Origin: Dipetalonema caudispina
Taxonomy: Eukaryota; Nematoda; Chromadorea; Rhabditida; Onchocercidae
Assembly (NCBI GenBank): GCA_013365325.1
Contig: JABVXV010000033.1
Location: forward strand, 248,001-312,000
Direction of reading: 5' to 3'
DNA: 64,000 nucleotides
This document shows positions 51,975 to 62,258 of this stretch, one piece after another (position 1 is the stretch's first letter; every line of letters starts with the position of its first letter). Position numbers and translations under genes: made by a program. The notes below the pieces were generated by a model. That model was given only the letters and a program-made list of their open reading frames with translations, searched no databases and was not told the origin of the DNA.

Positions 51975-54900
51975 AATGATCAAGAGATAGGAATTTCAGT
52001 CTCATTAGTTCAACTCTATCCATATTATTGAAGTAGACTTATAACAGGCCTGTTTAATAGACAAGCAATATAATCATAGCAGCATCTATTCTTTATTATG
52101 GTGTAAATTTGTCTCACATTTAAACTATCCCAGCTTAATTCATAAATTTCAACAAAGCTTAAAAGACAAAAAGAAAAAAAAAAAACATCCTTTAAGAAAT
52201 TATACAAATACAATAAAAGATAATAATCAGTGAAACTTTTAAGCCTAATTCATACCACATCATACTAAATAAAAAATGCAACAACCAATCAACGAAAAGC
52301 AGATCGTAACTACTGGTATGTAGCCATGATGTTGTGACCATTATGAAATTATAAATGTCTCAGGAAAGAAAGGTTGAATTATTTCTTTAGGAGACATTTA
52401 CCATTAGCTTTTGAGTGTTCTTTTCAGTGAATTAATTTCCAACAATTTTATAAAATTCATACAATGCTAATAAGCTATCAATTAGGCTGTATATATATCC
52501 TACTTGTCAATAATTTATGCGATCATTTTAGGAAATAGATAGATAAAACAACAATTCTATCTTATCTTATCATCCTTAATAAAAACAATTTTCCAATTCT
52601 TTTCATCTTAAATTGTGCCAAAAAAGCTATTAGTTTTGAATTAAGTTCCTCAATTGAGTTCGATACTAAACAAAAGTAGGAGAACTACACTTAGCTATTA
52701 CTACACTTCCGTACTGCCAAAAAAAAAAAAAAAAAAAAAGAAAAAAAACAAACTATTCATTCGACAATACACAATACAGAATACATGGAAGAATTATTGG
52801 CTTTAGTTCCATTTCACTATGCATGCAAACATGCATGCATGCATATCTTGATGTATCATCTATTAAATATTATCAATAGACTGTTTTTCCAAATCACTAT
52901 CACAAGTATGAAGTGTCGGAAGATAGATCTAATCTAAAGACTACAAGTACAGATTATAGTTTGTTGAAAAGATGTTAAAGGCGTATGCTTGAAAGTAATG
53001 CAAGTGCAGAAAATGATAATATTTCGAGAGATCAGAAATTAATAACAACTGTAAAAAAAATTAACGGAATTCTTCCCGATATCATCATGTTCAGTTTTAC
53101 AAAAAAAAAAAAAAGTTGAAATTCAGACTGAAAATTTCAAGCTCTAAAAGTTTTCGAAATCTTATCTCTTCCAACCTTTTCCTTTTTTTTTTTTTTTTTG
53201 CAACATATAATAGATCAATGTTAAAAATGAAAGAGCATTAATATGGCTAATAATAAGACACTTATAACGATTGTCGATGAAACAAAAAAAAAAAAAAAAA
53301 AAAAAAACGAAATGAATTTCAATAACACTAAAAATCATCATCAATGCTTTTTGAAAAAAAAAAGAAGGAATGGATAGACTTATATATACAGTCGGCAAGG
53401 CAAAAAATGATCATACATTGTTCAATCAATTGCTGCTCGTTACTGAAGTTTTTAGATTTGAAGAAATTTTCTAAAAAAAAAAAATCTCATAGATAGCAAA
53501 TGTTCGATAATGTAAATATTGGTTGATTTGATGTGATTTCCTCTTTCAAAAAAAAAAAAAAAAAAAATATTCTGCTCGTATGTTTTTAATTTTTCTTCTA
53601 AATGGTTTTTTTTTTTTCTTTCTTTTTGTTAATGAATTCCAATCTTAAAGTATTAGTAATTTATTTTCTGCACAAATAAATTAGATCATAGAATGGTTTG
53701 GCTAAAAAATTTTAGTGAAAGATCGGAATCTCTAGGTAAAACGTTGAAATTTTGGATCAAAATGCAATTTCCCTAGCATGAGAAGGAAATTTTTAGGATT
53801 CTTCGATATATCTGTATACAGATATTAAATAAAACAATCACATAATTGACAGAGTGGTTGAAAAATTTATTTGTCTTACTTATGCATTTAAGATGCATTT
53901 GACCATTTGAGAAATTAATTTGTCATTTGAAATTGAAATTTAAAGCTATTAAGGCTGCAGAAAAAGAAGCTTTCACTAATTACCAAACATCTAATATTTT
54001 CTACAGAAAAACGAAACCACAATATTTGCATATGGAGGAATTTGAAGAAATTCATTTCTCTAAAAATTAGTACTGTGATGGAGTGAAGAAAGATATGCTC
54101 GAAATGCAATGATTTTAAGAACTTTTATAAACGGCAAAAATTTAATGAGCTCTTTTGTGATTTCTAATTCTTGTTCCGTTCAATGTCCTTCAACATTTCA
54201 CGTCACTATAATTAGCAGTATTACCACTGATCATTTCGGTGTCATTAGCAACAGTATCACTATTACCATTATTAGAACTATTCCAATACAAATCAATATC
54301 ATTGACCTTCTGATGAATAAATTACGAAAAATCAGCGAATTACTCGGCAATCGTAATAACACAAAATGAACTGTGAAGAATTATTGAATCGATGACATGA
54401 TTGTTGGTTTAATTCAACAATTCATCGCTATTTATTCATCATAAAACTTTTTTTGGGCTACGAAATTCGCAAAATATTACAACAGTTGCCAACATCAGTG
54501 CAAGCATGAAGAGAAGAAAAAACCTGAATTATTTTTCGGAAATTATGAATCGGGAACGTTAATTTCAGAAGTGTTCCCAAAGACAGAATTAGCTATTTTT
54601 AAATTTTCAAATTTCTAATTTTCTTGAAGAATCCAAGAACTTCCTTATGAGCCATATCATAAATCATCACATACATCTAGCATCAATTTCAGACCAAAAC
54701 AAAGTAAACCGTAGAAAAATCGAAGAATTCCTTCTCGAAAAATAGAAGAGGAAGGAGTGAAAATACACAGAGGAATTTTTAACAAATCAGCACGAAATTT
54801 CAGTTCCTCTTCTAAGATGTTATTATTCATCCCGATGTATCGTGACGCACATGTCACATCTCTCGAATAATCCTAATGCCAACGATCAGATCTAATCAAA

Positions 54901-56680
54901 TTACTCTAATCTATCACCAATTGTCATCCATTCACAAATAAGGAAATAAATGTCCATTTTCCTTTTTTTTTTTTTTTTTAAAGAAGATTTACGGCAAATT
55001 TGTATCGAAAAACCGGAAATGACAATGTAGTGGCAGTAACGATGACACTAAAATATATCCACGTTCACTTTGAAATGTTAGATCTGTTTATCGAATAGTT
55101 TCCTACAGCTTGCCTTCCTATCCATTCCTAACCGACGATGTGCATCATTTACGCCATATCATAGTTTTATATAAACAAAATTGATGGACCATCCTCTCTT
55201 CCTTAGTTTTTCGTTCCATTCTCTACCTTTTGTTTCGTCATAGAATGATGAAAGAAAAAAAAAAGAAATGAATTCAAGAAAAAACCTCATTATATGATGC
55301 ACTTCGAGAATAATCTTCAAATGTATCATAGATTCCTGTTTGCCTAGCTGGTTGCAAAATTTCATCTAATGCAGATGGATTAGATCAAACTAGATATATT
55401 CACCAGTAAAACAAATAAAGAAAGGAGTTTTATGAGTCGAGAATTACTCATCCTTTTCGTTACTTAGGTAATAGACAGCTAATGGAAAGGATGAATACGA
55501 AATCAATCTGAAAAGTCAACTTGGACAATAAGAATGGATAGATGTATTGGTAAGAGAAAGAGAGTAAAGTAAAACATGAGAATAAAAGTGATGTAGTTAT
55601 GTTGAAGAATAATATAACAGTAAATAAGGCTTCGATCACCAACCAACAAATGGACAATATTCTTATCGATTGTGATCTTCGATTGATAATACTGACTTTC
55701 ATGCTCTTTCTGAGTATGTTTCAATTGACATTACGAGACTAATAATGACAGAATGTTTCGTGATACGGGATAAGTTAATCGGTGATCTCAATGATTTCAA
55801 CAACTCTCAGAAATTGAACGACAAGAAGAGATTAAAAAGCGAGTTGCTAGTGACAATGTATGGTTGATGATCATCTCGTAAATATCAAAGAAATGCCACT
55901 CATGCAGCTTAAAGGATTATTCGAATCGAAGTGGTCAGGGTATGAAATTATAAGAAAGGTATCAGTGATGTAATAAAATATCATTGAGCCAATTAATTGC
56001 ATAATGACTAAACAGAAGGAAACGAGCGATACATCGAATAGCTGTCAGAATTTGATGTGCGGTTGGTTGTAAGTAAGTTATGCTTATTGACAGTTAGTTG
56101 GGTGTAGTTGGATAGGAAGGTAAGTAATGTGTATTTAGGGGATGTTAAGAATTCGAAGGGATATTAAAAATAGGAAGAGGAAGAGAATGAAAGAAAATGA
56201 AATAAGATGTATTAAAATTGTTGAAATAGTATGCTATGTAGAAGATTAGAAATTGATAAACATATCTGTTACATAGAAGCAGTGATTGTGAGCAACAAAA
56301 AGATTAATCTTTTTAGGAAAATGAGAGAGAAAAATAAGAATTTGCAAGTAATATAATTTTATATAAACTTAAAAAAGGTCAAAAAATTTAGTAACAACTT
56401 GTGTTATTCATTTTTTTACATTTTTTAAGTCAAAGATTTCTGTTTATATATACTTTAGTGGACGTATAGCTGTTGCAGTTTTAGTGCTTTGCTTTAACTT
56501 GGATCATTTACGCTATGAAATCATCAATGGATTTCGAAGTGTTGAAAATTCAGCTGTTGTGATACTTAAAATGTTATTGTATGCTAGATGTTTGATTTGT
56601 TGAGAAATAACTTCCTGTAGTTCTACATGCATCTTTTAAATTTGTGCGTTAACACTATCCGGTATCTAATTGCTGTGCAT

Positions 56681-56688
56681 GATTTTAG
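56681..56688 (+). promoter_or_regulatory. Possible spliced-leader acceptor of the hnRNP K-like mRNA
   Basis: gattttag ends 12 bases before the ATG at 56701, fitting a nematode trans-splice acceptor (a second option is the cag at 56691-56693). No upstream cis exon was found. Confidence 0.4.
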
Positions 56689-56700
56689 CATCAGATTATC

Positions 56701-59700
56701 ATGAAACGGCAGCGAATCGAAGATCCATATGGTTACAGTTACGGTTATGGTACTGGGTTGACGGCCGGAAAACGACAGCGACAAGATTCATATCAGAAAG
56801 CTCTGGCTGAGGGAAAATATGAATTACGATTACTGGTAACAAGTCGGGGAGCTGGTGCAATTATCGGCAAAAAGGGTGAAAGTGTCAAAAATATTCAAAC
56901 CGAGGTATATTTCTTTCCGTTGTAAGCCTAAAATGATCGGCTTTTTTCGATTTTAATTAACATGAGTAATTTTGAGTCAACATGAGGATACTGTCTACAT
57001 TGTATATATCGTAGCAAAGGAACGAATGCTATCTTTGGAAGTTCGGCAGCCGGGATACTTAGAAGATTCCGAGAAACATTCGTAAGATTTCTTCCGAAAG
57101 TTGCTTTCAACGTTTGGAAAAAATTCTCTGCTGGTTGATTCAGAAGATTTTTCGATTGGAAAATATGTTTAAGTGGACGACTGGAAAATTTTGATGAGAA
57201 TAAGAAATTTCTGAAGTTACGGTCTGAATTTGGAGAATGTGAGCTTCAACTCATGCATTATTTTCTGGATTTTAATTGGGAAGTTTGGATATGAACTAAT
57301 TCGGCTAAGACTTAGTTAAACCCGGTTTAAACCTATTAAAACATGTTGCTATGTTTATCTATTTAAATGTAAGTAACTCATTGCAGTGCGACGCGACTGT
57401 ATCGGTCCCCGATAGCCAAACGCCTGAACGGTAAACCCTCCTTCCAATCCTCCCTATATTTTATTGAAGTACGGCAAAACTGGATTGAGAAGATTTGGTG
57501 GTATGCTACTTCTATGGCTAAGCAGGGCCGCGTAACGCACTGGCAGTGGTGTGTTGATTTGGCCCACCTGGATAGCGGCCCGCCCATATTATACCAACTT
57601 CTCTCTGCCGGTTGCCTTTGTTCGATGAACAATTTTTTAAAGATTATTTTACTCTTGTTGTGAGAGATGAAAAATTAAGTGACTTCAACATTCAAATATG
57701 CTCTAGTAGAAGCTGAGACAATAGTAAAATGGTAGTACTCCGACCTTCTGGTTTTCTCGATGGATTGATTTCCGGCTTCTTGACATGGAGGATTAACTAA
57801 ACAGCCAGCAAACGATCGTTAAATATCACATCTCTGCAGCACCTAAGTGTTTTCATAGAATCATGCATCTACTTTGGGATTATATTTCATTCTTATTGGG
57901 TCATACTATATCATGTACAGTGCGTATTTCACGTTTATATTATTAGTATATTCTTGATTTATAATAGATTTTCAAACCTCGTTACTTTTCCATCAAGATT
58001 CTTCACCAAGAGGTTAGGTTCGAATCGGAAGGTCAGGTCTGCTGCCATTTTCATATCTTGTGCTTATATCAGCGCGCATACTTTTCGAAACAAAATTACT
58101 GTTTTAGTTTGAGAAAGTGTAGTGTAATTGACGTTGTTTGTTGCATGTCTAATTGTCTTTCTTATTATGTAGTGGTTCCAGAAATTTTCCGATATTTCAA
58201 TTGCAGTGTGGTGCAGTTAGTTGCAACGGTTGAAAATGTCGTCAAATGTGTAGAAATGATAATTGCGAGAATCGATGAGGTTAGTAAATGCTTGGAAAAT
58301 AACTATGTGTCGTATATAACTTTTCGCTGTAGTTTTCCGAAGGAGATTCATGTTGGCCGTTATAAATCGGTTTTTGAAATCCGCTTACTAATTCAGATCT
58401 TAATCTAATGACCTTTATAGACAAAACAGAGTGATGTAAAGTTCTGGGATATATACCCTTCCATGCTTCTATAGTGCCAGTCGCTATGATTTTTCGCAAG
58501 CACCCGTGGTGGAATCGACAACAGTAACAAATTATTAGAAAGGGGAAATGAAATGTGAATGACGGGATTCTTTGCCGACTGTTTTCAAAATTTCCGGGGC
58601 ACTGTAGTTTATGGATAAATCCAAGTGTTTATTATAGTGAACATCTTGAACATCTTAATCAACTTCGAATATTCATATTTTAGGTACACGACAATCAGGA
58701 CCGCGATTCAGAACTGAAAGTACTAGTACACCAATCTCATGCAGGTGCAGTAATTGGACGTGGAGGAAGTCGTATTAAGGAATTACGTGAGGAAAATGGA
58801 GTTGATCTCAAGGTTTTTTCATGTTGTATTCATGGAATTAACTTATATTTTGTACATCGCTTTAACCTAAAGATAAATCTTGTCATGTTTTGTAGGTGTA
58901 TTCAGAATGTTGTCCCCAGTCGACGGAACGTATTATCCAGATTAATGGAAGACCAGAAAAAATTGTGGCTTGCTTGGTTACAATTATCAATACGCTGAAA
59001 GAAGTATGTCAGATTCTTTAACTCATTGCTTACATTGAATGCTAGTTTTGACAACTTTTGTTTAAAAAAATCATCAATAATAACAGTTGTTACCGTTTGA
59101 TAAGGGTCAATGTAACCTGAAGCGCTTGGTTTCTCTATATACTTAAGTTTTTTTTGTTGACATTTTCACAATACAAGTGGAACATGTAGAAGCTTAGATA
59201 TTTATTGGATAAGTAAATACAGAAACGACGAAACAAGGTCTTCATCTTTAGATTCCAGTTAAAGGACCTTCACGTCCATATGAATCGATTTTCTTTGATC
59301 CAATGGTCGCAAATGAATATGGAGGTTATGCTGGAGATCATGGTGGACGGGGAATGAGAGGATACGGCCCACGAGGTCGAATTCCTTTGCCACCTTATGG
59401 GCCGGTACCACCTGCGTACGATGATGGACCTCTAGAGACGGCACAGGTATGCCGTGTTGATGCTGCCACTAATCAGATTGAAGTAATTTTGCTCAGCATT
59501 TCAGTGATACAACCGTAATGTTATTGAGATATGACGCATTTAAATTGCAGCGTTGAAGATGGTGGTTTTTACTCGGTTAGGTTCTTATGTCTGAAATATA
59601 AATGGCCATTGCACTGCCCTGTATTTTCAGCGTACTGAGAATCTCTGGGAAAAAAATGTTCAGTCACCTGAAAGCCTACTAATAATTATCATGTTCAACC

Positions 59701-60365
59701 TGCACTTTTTATTTTATTCAGCTTATTGAAGAGATATGTTTTTGGTACTTTATAAATTTAATCAATTTCAGGTGACTGTACCGAATGAATTGGGCGGGAC
59801 AATCATTGGACGAGGTGGCGAGCGTATTCGACGTATTCGCGATGAGTCGGGTGCACATATCAAAATCGAGGAGGAAGATCCAAACGGTGAACGGATTATT
59901 ACAATATCAGGCACACCAAGTCAGATTGAAATGGCGCAATTTTTGCTTCAGCAGTGGTAATCTTTAGTTATATTATGATGTAAAATGTTATCAAGTGTAA
60001 GAACCACGATTGCTTTCGGTCAGTGGTTTGTATTATCGTTTATTAAAGAATAGCAAAATCGTAGTTCCTAACAAAACTTAGGGGAACATTTTTGGCTGTT
60101 AAATAAGAGAATATCGTAAAAAAGTAAAGCTTCAGATCAAATAGAGTAGAGAGCACAGATTTTGGGAACCTCATTAAGTGGCATCTAGAAGAGGAAGGAA
60201 GGAAATGGTTCATGTCAAAAGACAAAGGTTTATAATTTTGAGGGCCTAAATGGAGATTATTTTGACAAAAAGAAAATGAAAAAAATCGCATTTGGAACTT
60301 ATTTAGAGATCTGTTTCAGTGTTCGATCTTCAGCTGCTGGACGCAAATACTTGAGCGCTGGCTAA
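56701..60365 (+). CDS. hrpk-1: hnRNP K-like RNA-binding protein with three KH domains
   Basis: Eight exons in phase: 56701-56904, 57387-57430, 58207-58279, 58684-58812, 58896-59003, 59252-59446, 59772-59956, 60320-60365 (TAA), giving 327 residues. A basic, Tyr/Gly-rich N-terminus ([20 protein letters not shown]-like GKRQRQ) precedes KH1 (about 44-107, loop GKKG), KH2 (about 117-186, loop GRGG), a Gly/Arg/Pro-rich spacer with [13 protein letters not shown], and KH3 (about 252-312, loop [16 protein letters not shown]). Domain order and spacing are those of hnRNP K, a nuclear-cytoplasmic protein binding C-rich RNA and acting in splicing, mRNA stability and translation. The C. elegans counterpart is HRPK-1. 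The exon-7 donor lies inside TGG, and retention of that intron stops immediately (TGG TAA). A second possible last exon exists at 60480-60510. The start is the first ATG after the acceptor at 56688. Confidence 0.94.
57473..57616 (+). ncRNA. GC-rich foldback block in hnRNP K-like intron 2 (candidate structured RNA)
   Basis: Starting 42 bases after the exon-2 donor, a 144-base, unusually GC-rich block contains five successive nested complementary pairs: GGCAA 473/TTGCC 612, CTGG 480/CCGG 608 (with one G-U), GAGAAG 487/CTTCTC 598, TTGGT 495/ACCAA 593, GGGCCGC 525/GCGGCCC 575 (last three digits of position, all 57 kb). A perfect tRNA-type A box, TGGCTAAGCAGG (57515-57526), a near B box GTTCGATGA (57620-57628) and a T6 run (57633-57638) allow Pol III transcription as one explanation. 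Others are a splicing-control structure or a foldback element. No known RNA family was recognised. Confidence 0.4.
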
Positions 60366-60479
60366 TGCTTTTAAATTGGAGGTTTCATGATCTTCGCGTT
60401 TATTTCAAACAGTTTAATTTTTTTCGGTCACTTCTAGGAATTTATGTTACGGAATTAATTTGTATAATTTTTTTTTCAG

Positions 60480-60510
60480 TGGCATTACTTATGTCAATCT
60501 ACGGAAATGA
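60480..60510 (+). CDS. hrpk-1: Alternative last exon of the hnRNP K-like gene
   Basis: A strong acceptor (ttttttttcag at 60469-60479) is followed by a frame that joins the exon-7 donor in phase 2 and gives ...QQCGITYVNLRK with TGA at 60508-60510. The alternative exon at 60320-60365 gives ...[23 protein letters not shown] lies 18 bases after this stop. Confidence 0.55.
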
Positions 60511-60527
60511 TCGATTTCTATGTTTCT

Positions 60528-60533
60528 AATAAA
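60528..60533 (+). terminator. Polyadenylation signal of the hnRNP K-like gene
   Basis: AATAAA followed by a T-rich stretch, just after both alternative last exons. Confidence 0.6.
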
Positions 60534-61208
60534 TTTTTCAATTTTTATTTGTGTCAGAGGTTTTCCAAATCCTGTAATTTAATTTTGAAAATCTTGGATT
60601 TCCTTTAAGGGTCATTCGCATTTCTCAGATTCATCGGAAATAAAGTGTTTCGTTTCTGAACTGCTACAAACTAATCAGACAATAATTATTATGCACACAT
60701 TCGCCACTACTACTTCATAAATATAGATGGCTTCGTCTTAGTGAGAAGGAATGACCTTTGATTTCACTCAGTACGAAATATAACTGCAAGTGAGAAATTG
60801 TTCATTTTGGATCATCGTTCCCATTCAATGAAAATGCTTTATCAAGTCAGTCGTAAAAGTGTCATTTTGCAAAAGTAAATTCTGAAATCGCTTTGAATTT
60901 CTCAGACTATTGCTGAACTGATAAGATGTCGTTGTGTTATCAACGAAAATGTTTGCAAATAAGAGCTTTGATTGCTCGAAATTGTCTTATCAACGTTCCT
61001 CCTTAACTTCAACGAATGCCATCTTTACACTTTACTTTTGAATGTTATAAACACCAAACAATCAAAGATAGCGAGTGAGGAAGCAATTGCTGCGAAAGAT
61101 AGATAATAGTGTTCTATCACAAATAGGAGGAATATGGGTTGTGGTAATGTTGTACTGTTATGTTACTACTAAACTGATACTTTGTCCTTTTTTTTTTTTG
61201 TTTTGATG

Positions 61209-61436
61209 TCACATATCAACTTTAGTTGTTGCTAATTTTGTTTTTCTTTTTTTTCGTTGGCTCAGACTTATCAGCAAATAAAACATATTGTAACCTTTCA
61301 AAAAATTTCGGCGGGTGATTTGATGAACTCGAATTGATTGATCACTCATTTGTAAAGCATCAGCTGATGCTGATGGCATTAGTTGTGCTGCTCTTGCTGT
61401 TGTAGAAAAAGCATAGTTATCAACCGTGAGGATCAT
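61209..61436 (-). CDS. Small unrecognised ORF or first exon
   Basis: ATG at 61436 on the minus strand follows an acceptor-like ...ttatcacag about 17 bases earlier. The first 48 codons (MILTVDNYAFSTTARAAQLM, then DQSIRVHQITRRNFLKG) have even, protein-like codon use rich in Ala, Ser and Gln. After that the frame runs into Lys-rich low complexity and stops at 61209. A donor-like AAAG|gttaca near codon 48 suggests the real exon may end there. The 75-residue product resembles nothing known, and no downstream exon was found. It may be a small peptide gene, an orphan exon or chance. Confidence 0.25.
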   Translation of the reverse strand: MILTVDNYAFSTTARAAQLMPSASADALQMSDQSIRVHQITRRNFLKGYNMFYLLISLSQRKKRKTKLATTKVDM

Positions 61437-61876
61437 GTATGAAGAAATGATTGCTGTGATAATTGATTTTGTGGTTTAAATTTTGAGGTTATTTTTAGCG
61501 CGCATATTTAAGCATTTGGGATTTAGTGCTGTGAAGCAAAGTGTTAAAGAAGATGAGTTAAATGATAATTAATGAATGCTATGTTAGGTAGTTCCTACTT
61601 TTTATTATTTTTTAAGAAGCTAGTTTTATTTAGACTTGCAAGCGGAACTATTTTGGATCACGGAAAATGTTTTTAATATTTGACACAACACAAATGGAGA
61701 ATGATTTTTAGAAGATATTTCAGCACTGCTGCAACTGTTGCACTTTAATCCTATTTTTTTCCTTCCATATATTTATATCGAAATTTTCTGAAACGAAGTT
61801 TTAATTAATTCAAATCAAGTTGATAAAGAAGATCAAGTGAGGTGGAATTCTAACATTATTTTTATGTTAGGTCATA

Positions 61877-61935
61877 AAACTAATTTTTCCACAATGTATC
61901 CAATTATCGTGGTACATTGTGGAAAAATTTCGTTT
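61877..61935. ncRNA. Strong hairpin, 17-bp perfect stem (candidate small RNA precursor)
   Basis: AATTTTTCCACAATGTA (61882-61898) pairs exactly with 61913-61929 around a 14-base loop. After a small mismatch, AAAC/GTTT (61877-61880, 61932-61935) extends the stem, giving a 59-base hairpin of precursor-microRNA size. The perfect pairing could equally mark a recent foldback or MITE remnant. Confidence 0.35.
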
Positions 61936-62242
61936 CAGTTAGAATTGTAAAGTAAACAAGTAATTAAAAATCTATCTGCTTAAAATTATAACATTTTTTT
62001 GCTATTCTATAGGTAAACAAAGGTTAATCATTGACCTCCGGAAGTTTCTTATGAATATTTTTGTACAGTTATAATTGATGCTTTACTATTTTCATATTTA
62101 AATTTAAGCCGCTTAATTTTTTCAATTAAATTTGCTGGTCAATGCTGCTCGTTGTTTTACCTAAACGAATGTAAATGAATAAAGAATAGGAAGGAGCAAC
62201 TATGTTAATTTGATATCAAAAGAAATAAGAAAATTTTTGAAG

Positions 62243-62254
62243 CATCCTTCTCAG
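62243..62254 (+). promoter_or_regulatory. Possible spliced-leader acceptor of the phospholipase mRNA
   Basis: A pyrimidine-rich ...atccttctcag ends only four bases before the ATG at 62259, as expected for a trans-spliced nematode message. Confidence 0.45.
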
Positions 62255-62258
62255 AATT

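Larger units (their letters stand above)
51116..56700. other. Divergent intergenic region between SPATS2-like and hnRNP K-like genes
   Basis: The two genes point away from each other, so promoters for both should lie here. It holds A/T runs (for example 52720-52748, 53284-53307, 53550-53567), a TA/TG microsatellite, an ATGC palindrome array (52819-52845) and a purine-rich section at about 55840-56340. ORFs here show no domain or codon bias. No gene supported. Confidence 0.6.
60534..62258. other. Spacer between hnRNP K-like and lysosomal phospholipase genes
   Basis: Mostly AT-rich spacer, holding a strong hairpin (61877-61935) and a minus-strand small ORF (61209-61436). The two flanking genes share orientation. 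Confidence 0.55.

Noticed and set aside
57473..57616. 5S rRNA as identity of the foldback block
   Set aside because: GCTAAGCA and CTGGAT resemble 5S boxes, but spacing and the other conserved helices do not fit.
58017..58026. GGTTCGAATC, a tRNA T-loop-like sequence
   Set aside because: No A box or cloverleaf arms around it, so not a tRNA.
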